A stretch of 48,926 nucleotides of DNA from contig JADJTX010000039.1 of the NCBI GenBank assembly GCA_016710985.1, positions 1-48,926 of the forward strand. Direction: 5' to 3'. This document shows positions 29,713 to 37,440 of this stretch, in pieces. Position 1 is the stretch's first letter, and every line of letters begins with the position of its first letter. This DNA comes from Ignavibacteria bacterium. GTDB taxonomy: Bacteria; Bacteroidota; Ignavibacteria; Tepidaquicellales; Tepidaquicellaceae. The notes beneath the pieces were generated by a model. The model did no database searches. It was not told where the DNA came from and saw only the letters and a list, made by a program, of their open reading frames with translations. The translations under genes were made by a program, and so were the position numbers.

Positions 29713-29743
29713 AAAAACCCGGATGACTTTTAGCCATACGGGT
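29713..29743 (-). terminator. Degenerate terminator of the ACCCGGATG type
   Basis: ACCCGGATG (29717-29725) against CATACGGGT (29735-29743), eight of nine pairs, with five A on the left that become T on the minus strand. It follows the 29825 gene. Confidence 0.65.
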
Positions 29744-29762
29744 CTTCTTAAACCTTAGTCGT

Positions 29763-29820
29763 ATAATTATTTATCAAAGACATTTTCTTTACTGCAGATT
29801 GATTTCCCAACTATCAACTA
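29763..29820 (-). pseudogene. Leftover tip of a T9SS sorting domain
   Basis: Minus-strand translation of this stretch reads GNQSAVKKMSLI, which matches the extreme end of sorting domains here (SAIKKMSLIK at 31426). It lies between the stop of the 29825 gene and its terminator and is not in an open frame with a gene. Remnant of a longer gene end. Confidence 0.55.
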
Positions 29821-29824
29821 TCAT

Positions 29825-30413
29825 TTAATTCTCAAAATCCAAATTCACAGGTTCTTTTTTGTTATTCTTTGTTTTATCCGAATCGGTTGTCTCCCGGATT
29901 ATCGCTTTCTGACGGCAATACTTCAAATGTGATGTCGTCAAACCAAATCTGACCGGTACCTGCAAGCAAAGCACCATAAACAATATTAGAAGCGTTGGAC
30001 GGAACATCAAGTATGATCTCGTATTTTGTCCAATCCGTCGTATTTCTAATTGCCCTGTCCTGCATATTGTCAAATGAAAGAGGCTCTTGTGAATCCGGCT
30101 GATCTACACGAAGCCATAATCCTGCCCAGCCTGTTACATCTTTTGATTTCACATACCCAGTCATTTTAATTTTCTTCCCGGAATATTTTTCCGGACTGCT
30201 TGATTGCAGCAAAGTTCCGAAGCCTTCAATGTTTTCGCTTTTGGATTTTATTGAAGCGGAATTCTTTCCATTGTGACCCGTCCCCTTATCAATTCCCATT
30301 TCATATTCGTCCGGATGACTTCCGGTTTTTTTCCAGCCATTCGGAACATCGAATGAAAGTACTGATATGCTTATCAGTAAAAGTACTGCGCTTTTAAAGA
30401 TTTTTGTTTTCAT
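29825..30413 (-). CDS. Exported protein with galactose-binding-like fold, unknown function
   Basis: About 195 residues. Signal peptide MKTKIFKSAVLLLISISVLSF, then a domain with SASIKSKSENIEGFGTLLQS, YSGKKIKMTGYVKSKDVTGW, WLRVDQ, TDWTKYEIILDVPSNASNIV and GQIWFDDITFEVLPSE. This pattern (GW.GLW.RVD ... DWT.Y...LDVP ... I.FG...G.G..W.DD..FEV) is a jelly-roll, carbohydrate-binding-like module. The main frame ends at 29874 after NPGDNRFG. One base away it continues TTDSDKTKNNKKEPVNLDFEN to a stop at 29825, a more natural acidic/basic tail, so one indel near 29885 is likely. A remnant copy is at 25598-25930. Confidence 0.75.
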
Positions 30414-30511
30414 TTTGTTTTATGTTTAAGTTTTTAAAAATATTTAATTTATACAATCTTACTTAAAATTATTGAAACTTAACTTGTAACTCGTATCTTG
30501 TAACTTGTAAC

Positions 30512-30964
30512 TCACATCACATACTTCATCTGCCTTACTTCCGAATACCCGTCCGCTTCAAGCTTGTAGAAATATTTAAACCTGCTCAATTCCTCATTTC
30601 TGATTTCGGTTTTAAAAGTATGATAACCGGCCCCGAGTTCTTTATCCAACAGATACATTTCTTCTGTTTTCTCAGAATCCATTAAAATCAGTTTTGCTTC
30701 AGCTGATTTCGGAAGATAGAATTTTATCACAACAAAGGTCCGGGAGTCATCTGTCTGATTCTGATGTAAAGTTAATCTTCCTCCCGATGCATAATTTCTT
30801 CCGGCTTGTGAAGTTGTTAAAGTATTTTCATCTGGTTGAATGAAATAACAGGAAGTCCCGCGTTCTTTCTTATTTTTTGTTTTGTAAACATACTGTACAC
30901 CGGTCAAACCCGGATCAGTGAATTCAATATTTGAATTGCCGGCTGATGTTATTTGAATGTTCAT
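30512..30964 (-). CDS. Small protein with T9SS-sorting-domain-like fold but no signal peptide
   Basis: 150 residues starting MNIQITSAGNSNIEFTDPGL after a strong ribosome site (AAAGGAGAAAG). The second half (TFVVIKFYLPKSAEAKLILM, EMYLLDKELGAGYHTFKTEI, SRFKYFYKLEADGYSEVRQM) follows the strand order of a T9SS C-terminal sorting domain (xIxFxLP..AxVxLxIxD..G..V..L....L.AGxHxxxF....L..GxYxYKLxA.G....KxM). No export signal precedes it. Preceded by a long leader with hairpin (31019) and promoter module copy 2 (31169). Function unknown. Confidence 0.65.
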   Translation of the reverse strand: MNIQITSAGNSNIEFTDPGLTGVQYVYKTKNKKERGTSCYFIQPDENTLTTSQAGRNYASGGRLTLHQNQTDDSRTFVVIKFYLPKSAEAKLILMDSEKTEEMYLLDKELGAGYHTFKTEIRNEELSRFKYFYKLEADGYSEVRQMKYVM

Positions 30965-31018
30965 TTTACTTTCTCCTTTTGATCCGCAAATGACAGATCT
31001 GTTAATATCAGTTTTAAA

Positions 31019-31090
31019 ATCCGGGCGGCATTTGGGACCGCCCGGGTTGTTCTTTCTTTGTTCTTCTCCTGTTTCTTCCCTTAATTAATT
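31019..31090 (-). promoter_or_regulatory. Leader hairpin block, copy A
   Basis: Perfect 8-base stem CCGGGCGG/CCGCCCGG (31021-31028 and 31038-31045) with loop CATTTGGGA, followed by TTGTTCTTTCTTTGTTC and CTGTTTCTTCCCTTAATTAA. The whole block of about 72 bases is nearly identical to 34429-34502. On the minus strand it lies in the presumed 5' leader of the 30512 gene. It could be a terminator, attenuator or structured leader. Confidence 0.7.
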
Positions 31091-31093
31091 TCT

Positions 31094-31155
31094 AGCTATT
31101 AACTATTAACTTTTAACTTTCAACTTTTAACTTTTAACTTTTAACTTTTCAACTT
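31094..31155. repeat. 7-base tandem repeat, unit AACTTTT
   Basis: Run of AACTTTT units with AACTTTC variants between leader block and promoter module copy 2. Same kind of run at about 34505-34560 and near 30480-30510 (AACTTGT units). Confidence 0.85.
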
Positions 31156-31168
31156 TTAACTTCCTATA

Positions 31169-31304
31169 CAAACATACACGGCTTATTAAATTTTATCAAA
31201 GAAACTTTTCTTCAATTTCCTCACAAATAATTCCGTCAAATTCTGTAAATTCTATAATTCTGATTCAGAAATTGAGTATTTGTGAGACTACTTACTCACA
31301 AAAA
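31169..31304 (-). promoter_or_regulatory. Promoter module copy 2
   Basis: Minus-strand TATGTTTG (31169-31176) and TTTG (31197-31200) separated by 20 bases. Conserved upstream region with AATTC boxes at 31229, 31239, 31248 and 31256 and GAGTATTTGTGA near 31274. Nearly identical to copy 3 over about 115 bases. It should transcribe the leader block and the 30512 gene. Confidence 0.75.
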
Positions 31305-31370
31305 TTGCTGAATTTCTTGTAATACAATTCGAAAAATTCTGTTAAATCGTTTAATTCGGGTTCAGAAATT

Positions 31371-31405
31371 AAAAAACCCGGATGACTAATTCGTCATCCG
31401 GGTTA
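31371..31405 (-). terminator. Intrinsic terminator for the 31426 gene
   Basis: Perfect 10-base stem CCCGGATGAC (31377-31386)/GTCATCCGGG (31393-31402); six A on the left give a T tract on the minus strand. It lies 21 bases after the stop codon. Confidence 0.93.
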
Positions 31406-31425
31406 GTTATTGAATAATTAATCTT

Positions 31426-33969
31426 TTATTTTATCAAAGACATTTTCTTTATCGCGGAGAATTCTCCTGCCTGTATTTTATAAAAATATACTCCGCTTGC
31501 AAGATTACTGCCGTCAAATATTACCTGATACATTCCGGCCGGTTTTATTTCATTTACCAGTGTCATTATCTCTTTGCCTGATATGTCAAATACTTTCAGG
31601 GAAACAAATCCCGATTCCGGAATTCCAAATTCCAGATTCGTAACCGGATTAAAAGGGTTAGGATAGTTTTGTGACAAAGCAAACTTCTCCGGTACACCGA
31701 TCACAACTTCGTCTGACAAATTAAAATATTCATAATTGCCGTTGTAATCTGTCTGCTTTAATCTGTAATTATATTTCCCTGAGTTCAATCCTCTGTCTGT
31801 GAATTCATAATTATTCGGTGAAGAAGTTGTACCATTTCCTAAGATGTTTCCGATCTTTTTCCATACGTCTTGCGTCTCACTTATCGCGTCTCGCCGCTCT
31901 ATATCAAATCCCGAGTTATTAGTCTCAGCGGAAGTAGTCCAGCTTAATGTAACATTGTTATTATTGACCGATGAGGTGAATAAAGATAATTCAACAGGAA
32001 GTACAACATTAGCTTCATCAGCTCCTCTATAAGGAGATTCCGATCTTAGATTGCCATCTATATCAGTTGTTATTCCCGGTATTTGAATTCCTATTAAATC
32101 TTCATCTCCAATAGATGAACCTGTCAAATGCAAATCTCCGGAATTTACATCAATAAAGTTTACATCTTTGAAAATGGAATGCTGCTCATCCGGAAATGCA
32201 CTAGCCCTGTATGCATATATATCAAAACTATCTGTGATGTAATTATTCAAATTACTTTTCTTATAATCATTCATATTATCAGTTACATTATACCAGGAAG
32301 CAAAATTATATGAATTATAATCTGCATCAATGTTTGCTCCAGGATAAGTAATAATTATACTTGAATAAGTATCCCCGGGTGGATCGCTTATCAAATGGCA
32401 GTCTACCATGTTATTTTTAAAGATAATGTTTCCGGTGGTAGCATTAATAACACAAGTTGCCGCGTAAAAATATTTCCACCATGGCCACGAAGTACCTATA
32501 AAACCATTTAATGCTATAGTATTGTAACAAATATTTGCAGTAACATTGGAAACGGATGCTGTTGAAAAATCGAACACTGTAGTTTCAAAGATGCAGGGTC
32601 TAAATATACCCCCACAAATTGCGTTATAGTATTGATTAAAAAAGTTATTGCTAATATTAATTTCAGTGTTACTGGAACCGGGACATGTAAGGTCTGTAGG
32701 CAATAATTTCATACCTGTTGATTTGTTACCTGTTACATTAATAATACCTACGCTATTTAATTCAATTCCGCCAACCTGATTATTTCTAATTTCAACATCT
32801 TTAGTTTCTTTACTCATTGTGATTTGATATATGGTATTTCTCAATATTTTAATTCCACTATTTGTGTAGCCGGAAGGTCCTGCAGTTCCACCCGAATGAA
32901 GCACTCCATAAAGGTTACAATCTTCAATAAAAATATTATTATTCCCTCCTGATCCGGGTATCGATTGAGATATAATAATGCTATACATATAACCGGGAAG
33001 GCATTTTACAAATTTTATGACATTATCCGAAGTTCCATTTTTCATTATAATAATATCATCCCAACACGTCAAAGTCAGTTTAATTTCATTTACTGCTCCA
33101 ATTCTTCCGTCAATGGTCACATTGTCAGCGCCATCAAGTACAATTAATGTAGAAACAAAATTTCCACTAACTGTTACTTCTGCTGTAGGTTTTATTAAAC
33201 AGGATGTAAACACTCCGCCGTTTAGTATTGCTGGTGAAGTGAGAGTGTGGCTTCCATTGATTAAAACTATAATTTCTCCTGAGCCGTGAGTCCCGGCATT
33301 GATCGCGTCAAATGCAGTCGTAAGATCCGGATAATCCTGTGATATACTTCCATTAACGGTAACAGGAAAATCAGAGTGCACAAATACATTTAAGGATCCA
33401 TTAATCAGCGGCGTACCAATACATTTCAGAGTAAAATTTCCGGGAGTTGGTCCTGCATTAATATCTGCAGATAAAGAATCGCTTCCGGTAATTGATGCAT
33501 CGCATGGTGATACATTTACAAGATCCCAATGAGCAGAGGGAATTCCTGCTTGAGTATAATGAGCAGCTTCATTTATTCTAAGGTGAACAGGACCAAGAAT
33601 GGGAATAGGAGGAATATTTGATTCTACATATACAGTTATAGACCCTATCATTTGTGTACATCCAATAGACCAATTTACAACAAATACTCCCGGTGTTGCT
33701 CCGGCATTAACTTTTACCATTAACTCATTATTCTTAACAATAAATGATTCACAAGGAGGAAAATTATATAAAGAGAAACAACCATCGGATATTTTTACTA
33801 CATATTCTCCTACTTCATTCACTTTAAGATGAGTTGGACCGTCTATCATAAATCCCCCTTCCGGGTTTTCTAAATTTTCAACCGAATTTCTTTGAAAGTC
33901 TTGAGCATTTAGTTTTAATGTACCTAAAGAAAGCAGAACAATAGTAAAAATGGTGATTAACTTTTTCAT
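31426..33969 (-). CDS. Large secreted parallel beta-helix protein with T9SS sorting domain
   Basis: Intact 847-residue protein. Signal peptide MKKLITIFTIVLLSLGTLKLNAQ. Residues about 35-200 hold two similar segments (PTHLKVNEVGEYVVK... and PVHLRINEAAHYTQAG...), each ending in an NAGxTPGxF motif. Then PVTVNGSISQDYPDLTTAFD opens the beta-helix, with IIISQSIPGSGGNNNIFIED and many Asn-rich turns. After RGADEAN comes a fibronectin-like linker (LSWTTSAETNNSGFDIERRD...VWKKIG) and the sorting domain FALSQNYPNPFNPVTNLEF ... SGVYFYKIQAGEFSAIKKM. It serves as the intact reference for the broken paralogue at 21500. Probably surface-exposed; no enzyme motif seen. Confidence 0.92.
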   Translation of the reverse strand: MKKLITIFTIVLLSLGTLKLNAQDFQRNSVENLENPEGGFMIDGPTHLKVNEVGEYVVKISDGCFSLYNFPPCESFIVKNNELMVKVNAGATPGVFVVNWSIGCTQMIGSITVYVESNIPPIPILGPVHLRINEAAHYTQAGIPSAHWDLVNVSPCDASITGSDSLSADINAGPTPGNFTLKCIGTPLINGSLNVFVHSDFPVTVNGSISQDYPDLTTAFDAINAGTHGSGEIIVLINGSHTLTSPAILNGGVFTSCLIKPTAEVTVSGNFVSTLIVLDGADNVTIDGRIGAVNEIKLTLTCWDDIIIMKNGTSDNVIKFVKCLPGYMYSIIISQSIPGSGGNNNIFIEDCNLYGVLHSGGTAGPSGYTNSGIKILRNTIYQITMSKETKDVEIRNNQVGGIELNSVGIINVTGNKSTGMKLLPTDLTCPGSSNTEINISNNFFNQYYNAICGGIFRPCIFETTVFDFSTASVSNVTANICYNTIALNGFIGTSWPWWKYFYAATCVINATTGNIIFKNNMVDCHLISDPPGDTYSSIIITYPGANIDADYNSYNFASWYNVTDNMNDYKKSNLNNYITDSFDIYAYRASAFPDEQHSIFKDVNFIDVNSGDLHLTGSSIGDEDLIGIQIPGITTDIDGNLRSESPYRGADEANVVLPVELSLFTSSVNNNNVTLSWTTSAETNNSGFDIERRDAISETQDVWKKIGNILGNGTTSSPNNYEFTDRGLNSGKYNYRLKQTDYNGNYEYFNLSDEVVIGVPEKFALSQNYPNPFNPVTNLEFGIPESGFVSLKVFDISGKEIMTLVNEIKPAGMYQVIFDGSNLASGVYFYKIQAGEFSAIKKMSLIK

Positions 33970-33971
33970 GA

Positions 33972-34311
33972 TTAATATTTTTTAAGTTTCATAAATGTGA
34001 GTCCAGGTCCTGCAGAGAAACCCGGTACATCAACAAATAAACCAGTTGTTATTTTCAAACTTCATCACAGTTGCTCTGATCCTGTTTCCATTATCGCTAA
34101 AATGCAATACATGGAGTAGACGCATTTATTTTTATACCAATGTATTCAGTGCTTCCGGCAAAAAAATCCCGGAGTTCCGACATTTACCCGGTTACGACCA
34201 TTAAATTTCATTACAGCAGTTTTATTGCCATTTGCTTCATCTATATGCCAGTGCTTTTGTTGATTGAATTTGTTCGGTTTAACAAAGATGTGTGCGTTTT
34301 CATATATGTCC
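33972..34311 (-). pseudogene. Decayed beta-propeller gene fragment
   Basis: Starts as MDIYENAHIFVKPNKFNQQK at 34311. The frames then give NKTAVMKFNGRNRVNVGTPG, FFAGSTEYIGIKINA, SDNGNRIRATVMKFENNNW and VDVPGFSAGPGLTFMKLKKY. Two copies of the propeller repeat ATVMKFnG..WVNVGxPGFSAG (common in secreted proteins of this lineage, from memory) are recognisable but broken by at least three frameshifts, one in a run of seven T. No signal peptide. Either a pseudogene or a damaged small gene directly upstream of the large beta-helix gene. Confidence 0.6.
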
Positions 34312-34428
34312 ATTTTTAATTCTTTAGAAAATAACAATTTACAATTAATAATGCTAAGAAAAATTTTAAAATTTAAAAAATAATTACCACACAATTCAAG
34401 AACTGCAATTACCAATAATAGTTATATA

Positions 34429-34502
34429 ATCCGGGCGGCATTTGGGACCGCCCGGGTTGTTCTTTCTTTGTTCCTTCCTGTTTCTTCCCTTAATTAATTT
34501 TT
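34429..34502 (-). promoter_or_regulatory. Leader hairpin block, copy B
   Basis: Same stem CCGGGCGG/CCGCCCGG (34431-34438 and 34448-34455) and same flank as the block at 31019. Here it lies between the short frame at 34538-34720 and the propeller fragment at 34311. Confidence 0.7.
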
Positions 34503-34537
34503 TAACGTCTAACTTTAAACTATAAACTTTTTAACTT

Positions 34538-34720
34538 TCAACTTTTAACTTTCAACTTATTTACATTTTTATACAAAGAGCATAGCGGAAATACCAGCGG
34601 AAACTCCTCTTCAAGAAATAGAAAATTTAATGAGTCAGCATTTTCCTCTCTTTTGTTCCGAATGTTAATTCTTTTCTTTCTTGTCAGTCCGTTTTGTTTT
34701 TTAATTTTTAACTTTTGCAT
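34538..34720 (-). CDS. Possible short basic protein behind promoter module copy 3
   Basis: 60 residues, MQKLKIKKQNGLTRKKRINI then EENADSLNFLFLEEEFPL. It starts about 37 bases after the -7 box of promoter copy 3, the distance expected for a first gene. The C-terminus is made of AACTTT-type repeat sequence, so the original end may be lost. No homology recognised. In promoter copy 2 this stretch is absent, so the two loci differ by a deletion or insertion here. Confidence 0.35.
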   Translation of the reverse strand: MQKLKIKKQNGLTRKKRINIRNKREENADSLNFLFLEEEFPLVFPLCSLYKNVNKLKVKS

Positions 34721-34756
34721 GATAAATTATTTTTAAGTTTGTAATTAATTTCTATA

Positions 34757-34890
34757 CAAACATACACGGCTAATTAAATTTTATCAAAGAAACTTTTCCT
34801 CAATTTCCTCACAAATAATTCCGTCAAATTCTGTAAATTCTATAATTCTGATTCAGAAATTGAGTATTTGTGAAAACAATTTACTCATAA
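34757..34890 (-). promoter_or_regulatory. Promoter module copy 3
   Basis: Minus-strand TATGTTTG (34757-34764) and TTTG (34785-34788), 20 bases apart. AATTC boxes at 34817, 34827, 34836 and 34844 keep the 10-9-8 spacing of the other copies. The gene-free stretch 34891-35128 downstream of it holds only AT-rich sequence with weak echoes of the module (GTTAATTC, CCGTTAAATC). Confidence 0.75.
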
Positions 34891-35128
34891 AAGTTACTGT
34901 TTTCCCCGTCAATACGATTCAATAAAATGCTGTTAATTCAAATTATCCGTTAAATCATAGCTATAATCTTTCAAGAAAAGTTTTGTTTTGTGAAGAATCT
35001 GAGATTTTCTGAGATCGGATTTAAAAAAATATGTTGAATATCTGACAAAACGAATTTATTTTAACACTCCTGCTCTCAATTCACAATCCGGCCCTCACAA
35101 TTATTTTATTAATTCAATTAAACTAATT

Positions 35129-36433
35129 ATGAAAAAATTTGTACGATTCATCTTTCCGGCAGTAATTACCATCTTCATCCTGTTCTCTTCATTTGATTCT
35201 TTTACTCCGCTTTGGTCTTCGGGCACAAACATTTTAAAACCTGTAAGAGCCGGTAACACAGCTTCCTATTCCAAAAACAATAACGGCTGGATGATCATTG
35301 TGTCGGGAAGAGATCAGAATGAGGCAATAACAAAAACAGTTCAGAGGTATAATGTGAATTCAAATACATGGGATACTCTGGACCCGCATCCAACGGGGTT
35401 GCTTGGAGCCGCTACTGCCATATTGAAAGACAGTCTGTATATTATAGGAGGAATAGTAAGTCCTCCTGGAGCCGGACAGGAAATAGTTTATAAATACAGC
35501 ATTAATCAGAATACATGGTCAACAGTTGCAAGCCTTCCGGTTACTTTGGTCGATGCTAAAGGCGTTTCTTATCAGGATAGTCTGATTTACACAGCAGGCG
35601 GTTTCGGCGGTCCCAGTGCCGGAAATGTATTCCTTTACAATTCAAACTCGAACTCCTGGAGAACGGCTACTCCGTTTCCTTCCGAGGGCAGAAGAAACTT
35701 CGGAGGTTTTGCAATTGCCGGAGACACATTAATTTATATGTGCGGAACAAATGCGTTCGGCTCTTCAGTTTATTTTGACAGCGTTTATGTCGGAGTGATC
35801 AGTCAGAATGACAGATCGGTTATTAACTGGACAAGAGGTGCTAATTTTCCCGGACAAACAAGAACCTTTTTTGACGCCTGCAACTGGGGAAGTCATGGGA
35901 TCATAATGACCGGCGGTAGTACTGATAATACTTTTAATACTGCATCAAATGAATGTTACAGTTTCAGTCCCGGACGAAATCAATGGACGCAGCTTCCGAA
36001 TAAACCGACAGCTTGGCTGACAGGTCAGAGCGGTTCTGTAATGCTTGGAAACAATATCTGGAAACTGATCTGCGCAAGCGGTTATAATTCAGGTTACCTT
36101 TCACAAACAGAAATATTGACTGATACACTTTTATCTGTCGGAATAAGCCAAATCAATTCAATGATCCCGGAAAAATTCACACTTGGACAAAACTTTCCGA
36201 ATCCGTTTAACCCGGCTACAAATTTGGAATTTGGGATTTCGGATTGGGGATTAGTTACACTCAAGGTTTATGACCTGCTTGGAAAAGAGGTAGCGACATT
36301 AGTTAACGAAAGATTAAATGCGGGAACATATAAATATAATTTTGACGGATCTCAACTGACAAGCGGTATTTATTTTTATACTTTGAAAGCCGGTGAATTT
36401 ACCGCGACAAAGAGTATGCTTTTGATCAAATAG
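35129..36433 (+). CDS. Secreted Kelch-repeat protein with T9SS sorting domain
   Basis: Intact 434-residue protein. Signal peptide MKKFVRFIFPAVITIFILFS. Kelch blades: VQRYNVNSNTWDTLDPHPTG...DSLYIIGG, VYKYSINQNTWSTVASLPVT, VFLYNSNSNSWRTATPFPSE and CYSFSPGRNQWTQLPNKPTA, each with the typical Y...N.W pattern, giving a beta-propeller. Linker FTLGQNFPNPFNPATNLEFG and a sorting domain ending LTSGIYFYTLKAGEFTATKS. It is the only plus-strand gene in the island between 28010 and 36433. Function unknown, surface protein. Confidence 0.9.
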   Translation: MKKFVRFIFPAVITIFILFSSFDSFTPLWSSGTNILKPVRAGNTASYSKNNNGWMIIVSGRDQNEAITKTVQRYNVNSNTWDTLDPHPTGLLGAATAILKDSLYIIGGIVSPPGAGQEIVYKYSINQNTWSTVASLPVTLVDAKGVSYQDSLIYTAGGFGGPSAGNVFLYNSNSNSWRTATPFPSEGRRNFGGFAIAGDTLIYMCGTNAFGSSVYFDSVYVGVISQNDRSVINWTRGANFPGQTRTFFDACNWGSHGIIMTGGSTDNTFNTASNECYSFSPGRNQWTQLPNKPTAWLTGQSGSVMLGNNIWKLICASGYNSGYLSQTEILTDTLLSVGISQINSMIPEKFTLGQNFPNPFNPATNLEFGISDWGLVTLKVYDLLGKEVATLVNERLNAGTYKYNFDGSQLTSGIYFYTLKAGEFTATKSMLLIK

Positions 36434-36606
36434 GCATTGGATATTGAGTATTGGGTATTGGGTATTGAGCTGAAAGAATTAAAGATGAGCATATATATTT
36501 ATTCGGAAATCCCGTTGTTGACTTCATTAATAAATTCAGTAAAATAATAATAAACTTTGAGGAAATGTATGTTGAGTTTGAAGACTGACCGGTGTTTCAA
36601 AGCCTG

Positions 36607-36870
36607 TTACCACAGAGAGACAGAGAGCACAAAGATACACAGAGAAAAAAAAGTAGAATTATTATTATTAGAATTTTTATTATTCAGGAATTGCTGAATT
36701 ATAATAGATAACATTAAAGTAAATTTTGATTTCCATTGTGAGATTCTGTGTTCTCCTGATTTCTGCGTTGATAAATGATTTTAAGACAGATTCTTAAGGA
36801 GGTGGGGGAGTGGTTGACTCAGGTGCTGAAAAACAGTTCAACAAAAAAAGACTCCTCGTCTCTGTGGTAA
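36607..36870. mobile_element. MITE-like element with CCACAGAGA termini
   Basis: Left end TTACCACAGAGAGACAGAGA (36607) and right end GTCTCTGTGGTAA (36858-36870) are inverted, and TTCTGTGTTCTCCTG near 36744 mirrors the inner left part. About 264 bases without a gene. Such CCACAGAGACACAGAG elements recur in this lineage (memory only). Before it, 36440-36470 has short TATTGGGTA repeats. Confidence 0.55.
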
Positions 36871-36893
36871 TTTTCAGTATTGAGGAAGTCTAT

Positions 36894-37427
36894 TCAAGAT
36901 TTGTCATTTCGCTTCCTCCAGATTATCCATGCCCAGCATAGAATTATTAAGTGATAGATTATGAAAAGGATCATCTCATATCCCAGAGTATTTTCGAAAC
37001 CTTTTGATGAACGAATCATCAGCAGTATTATAAAAGGTATTACAGCGATGATTCCACCGATCCTGAGCCACTTTGGAAAGACATAATAATAAGAGATCAT
37101 CAGCATTGCCGGTACCATGAATAAAACAGCCATGTTGGAAGATTCAAAATTCCAGTTGCCCGGATTGTCAATTTCAGCAAGGAACAAACCCTGAGCTATT
37201 GCAAGTACAGTGAAGCCGGCTGCGCCGATATCATAATTTTCTGATGTGGCTTTTGACCCGAGACAGGCAAAAGCAGATATCGCGAACAGATCATCAATTT
37301 TAAATATAATAGTTTGCGTATCGCTTTCTGACGGGAAAAATACGCCTGCTAAACTCATAAAGAAGCTGATTGTCAGACCTCCGGAGATCCAGTAAACAAG
37401 ATGATTCTTTCTGTTTTGATTCAGCAT
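36894..37427 (-). CDS. Integral membrane protein, unknown function
   Basis: About 177 residues from the ATG at 37427 (MLNQNRKNHLVYWISGGLTI), with five or six hydrophobic helices (LTISFFMSLAGVFF, GFTVLAIAQGLFL, MAVLFMVPAMLMISYYYVF, IIAVIPFIILLMI, MILFIIYHLIILCWAWII). An upstream start at 37481 would overlap the previous gene. It follows the polysaccharide deacetylase gene by 13 bases, so the two are probably one transcript. No family recognised. Confidence 0.75.
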   Translation of the reverse strand: MLNQNRKNHLVYWISGGLTISFFMSLAGVFFPSESDTQTIIFKIDDLFAISAFACLGSKATSENYDIGAAGFTVLAIAQGLFLAEIDNPGNWNFESSNMAVLFMVPAMLMISYYYVFPKWLRIGGIIAVIPFIILLMIRSSKGFENTLGYEMILFIIYHLIILCWAWIIWRKRNDKS

Positions 37428-37440
37428 TTTGTTTTTTATT

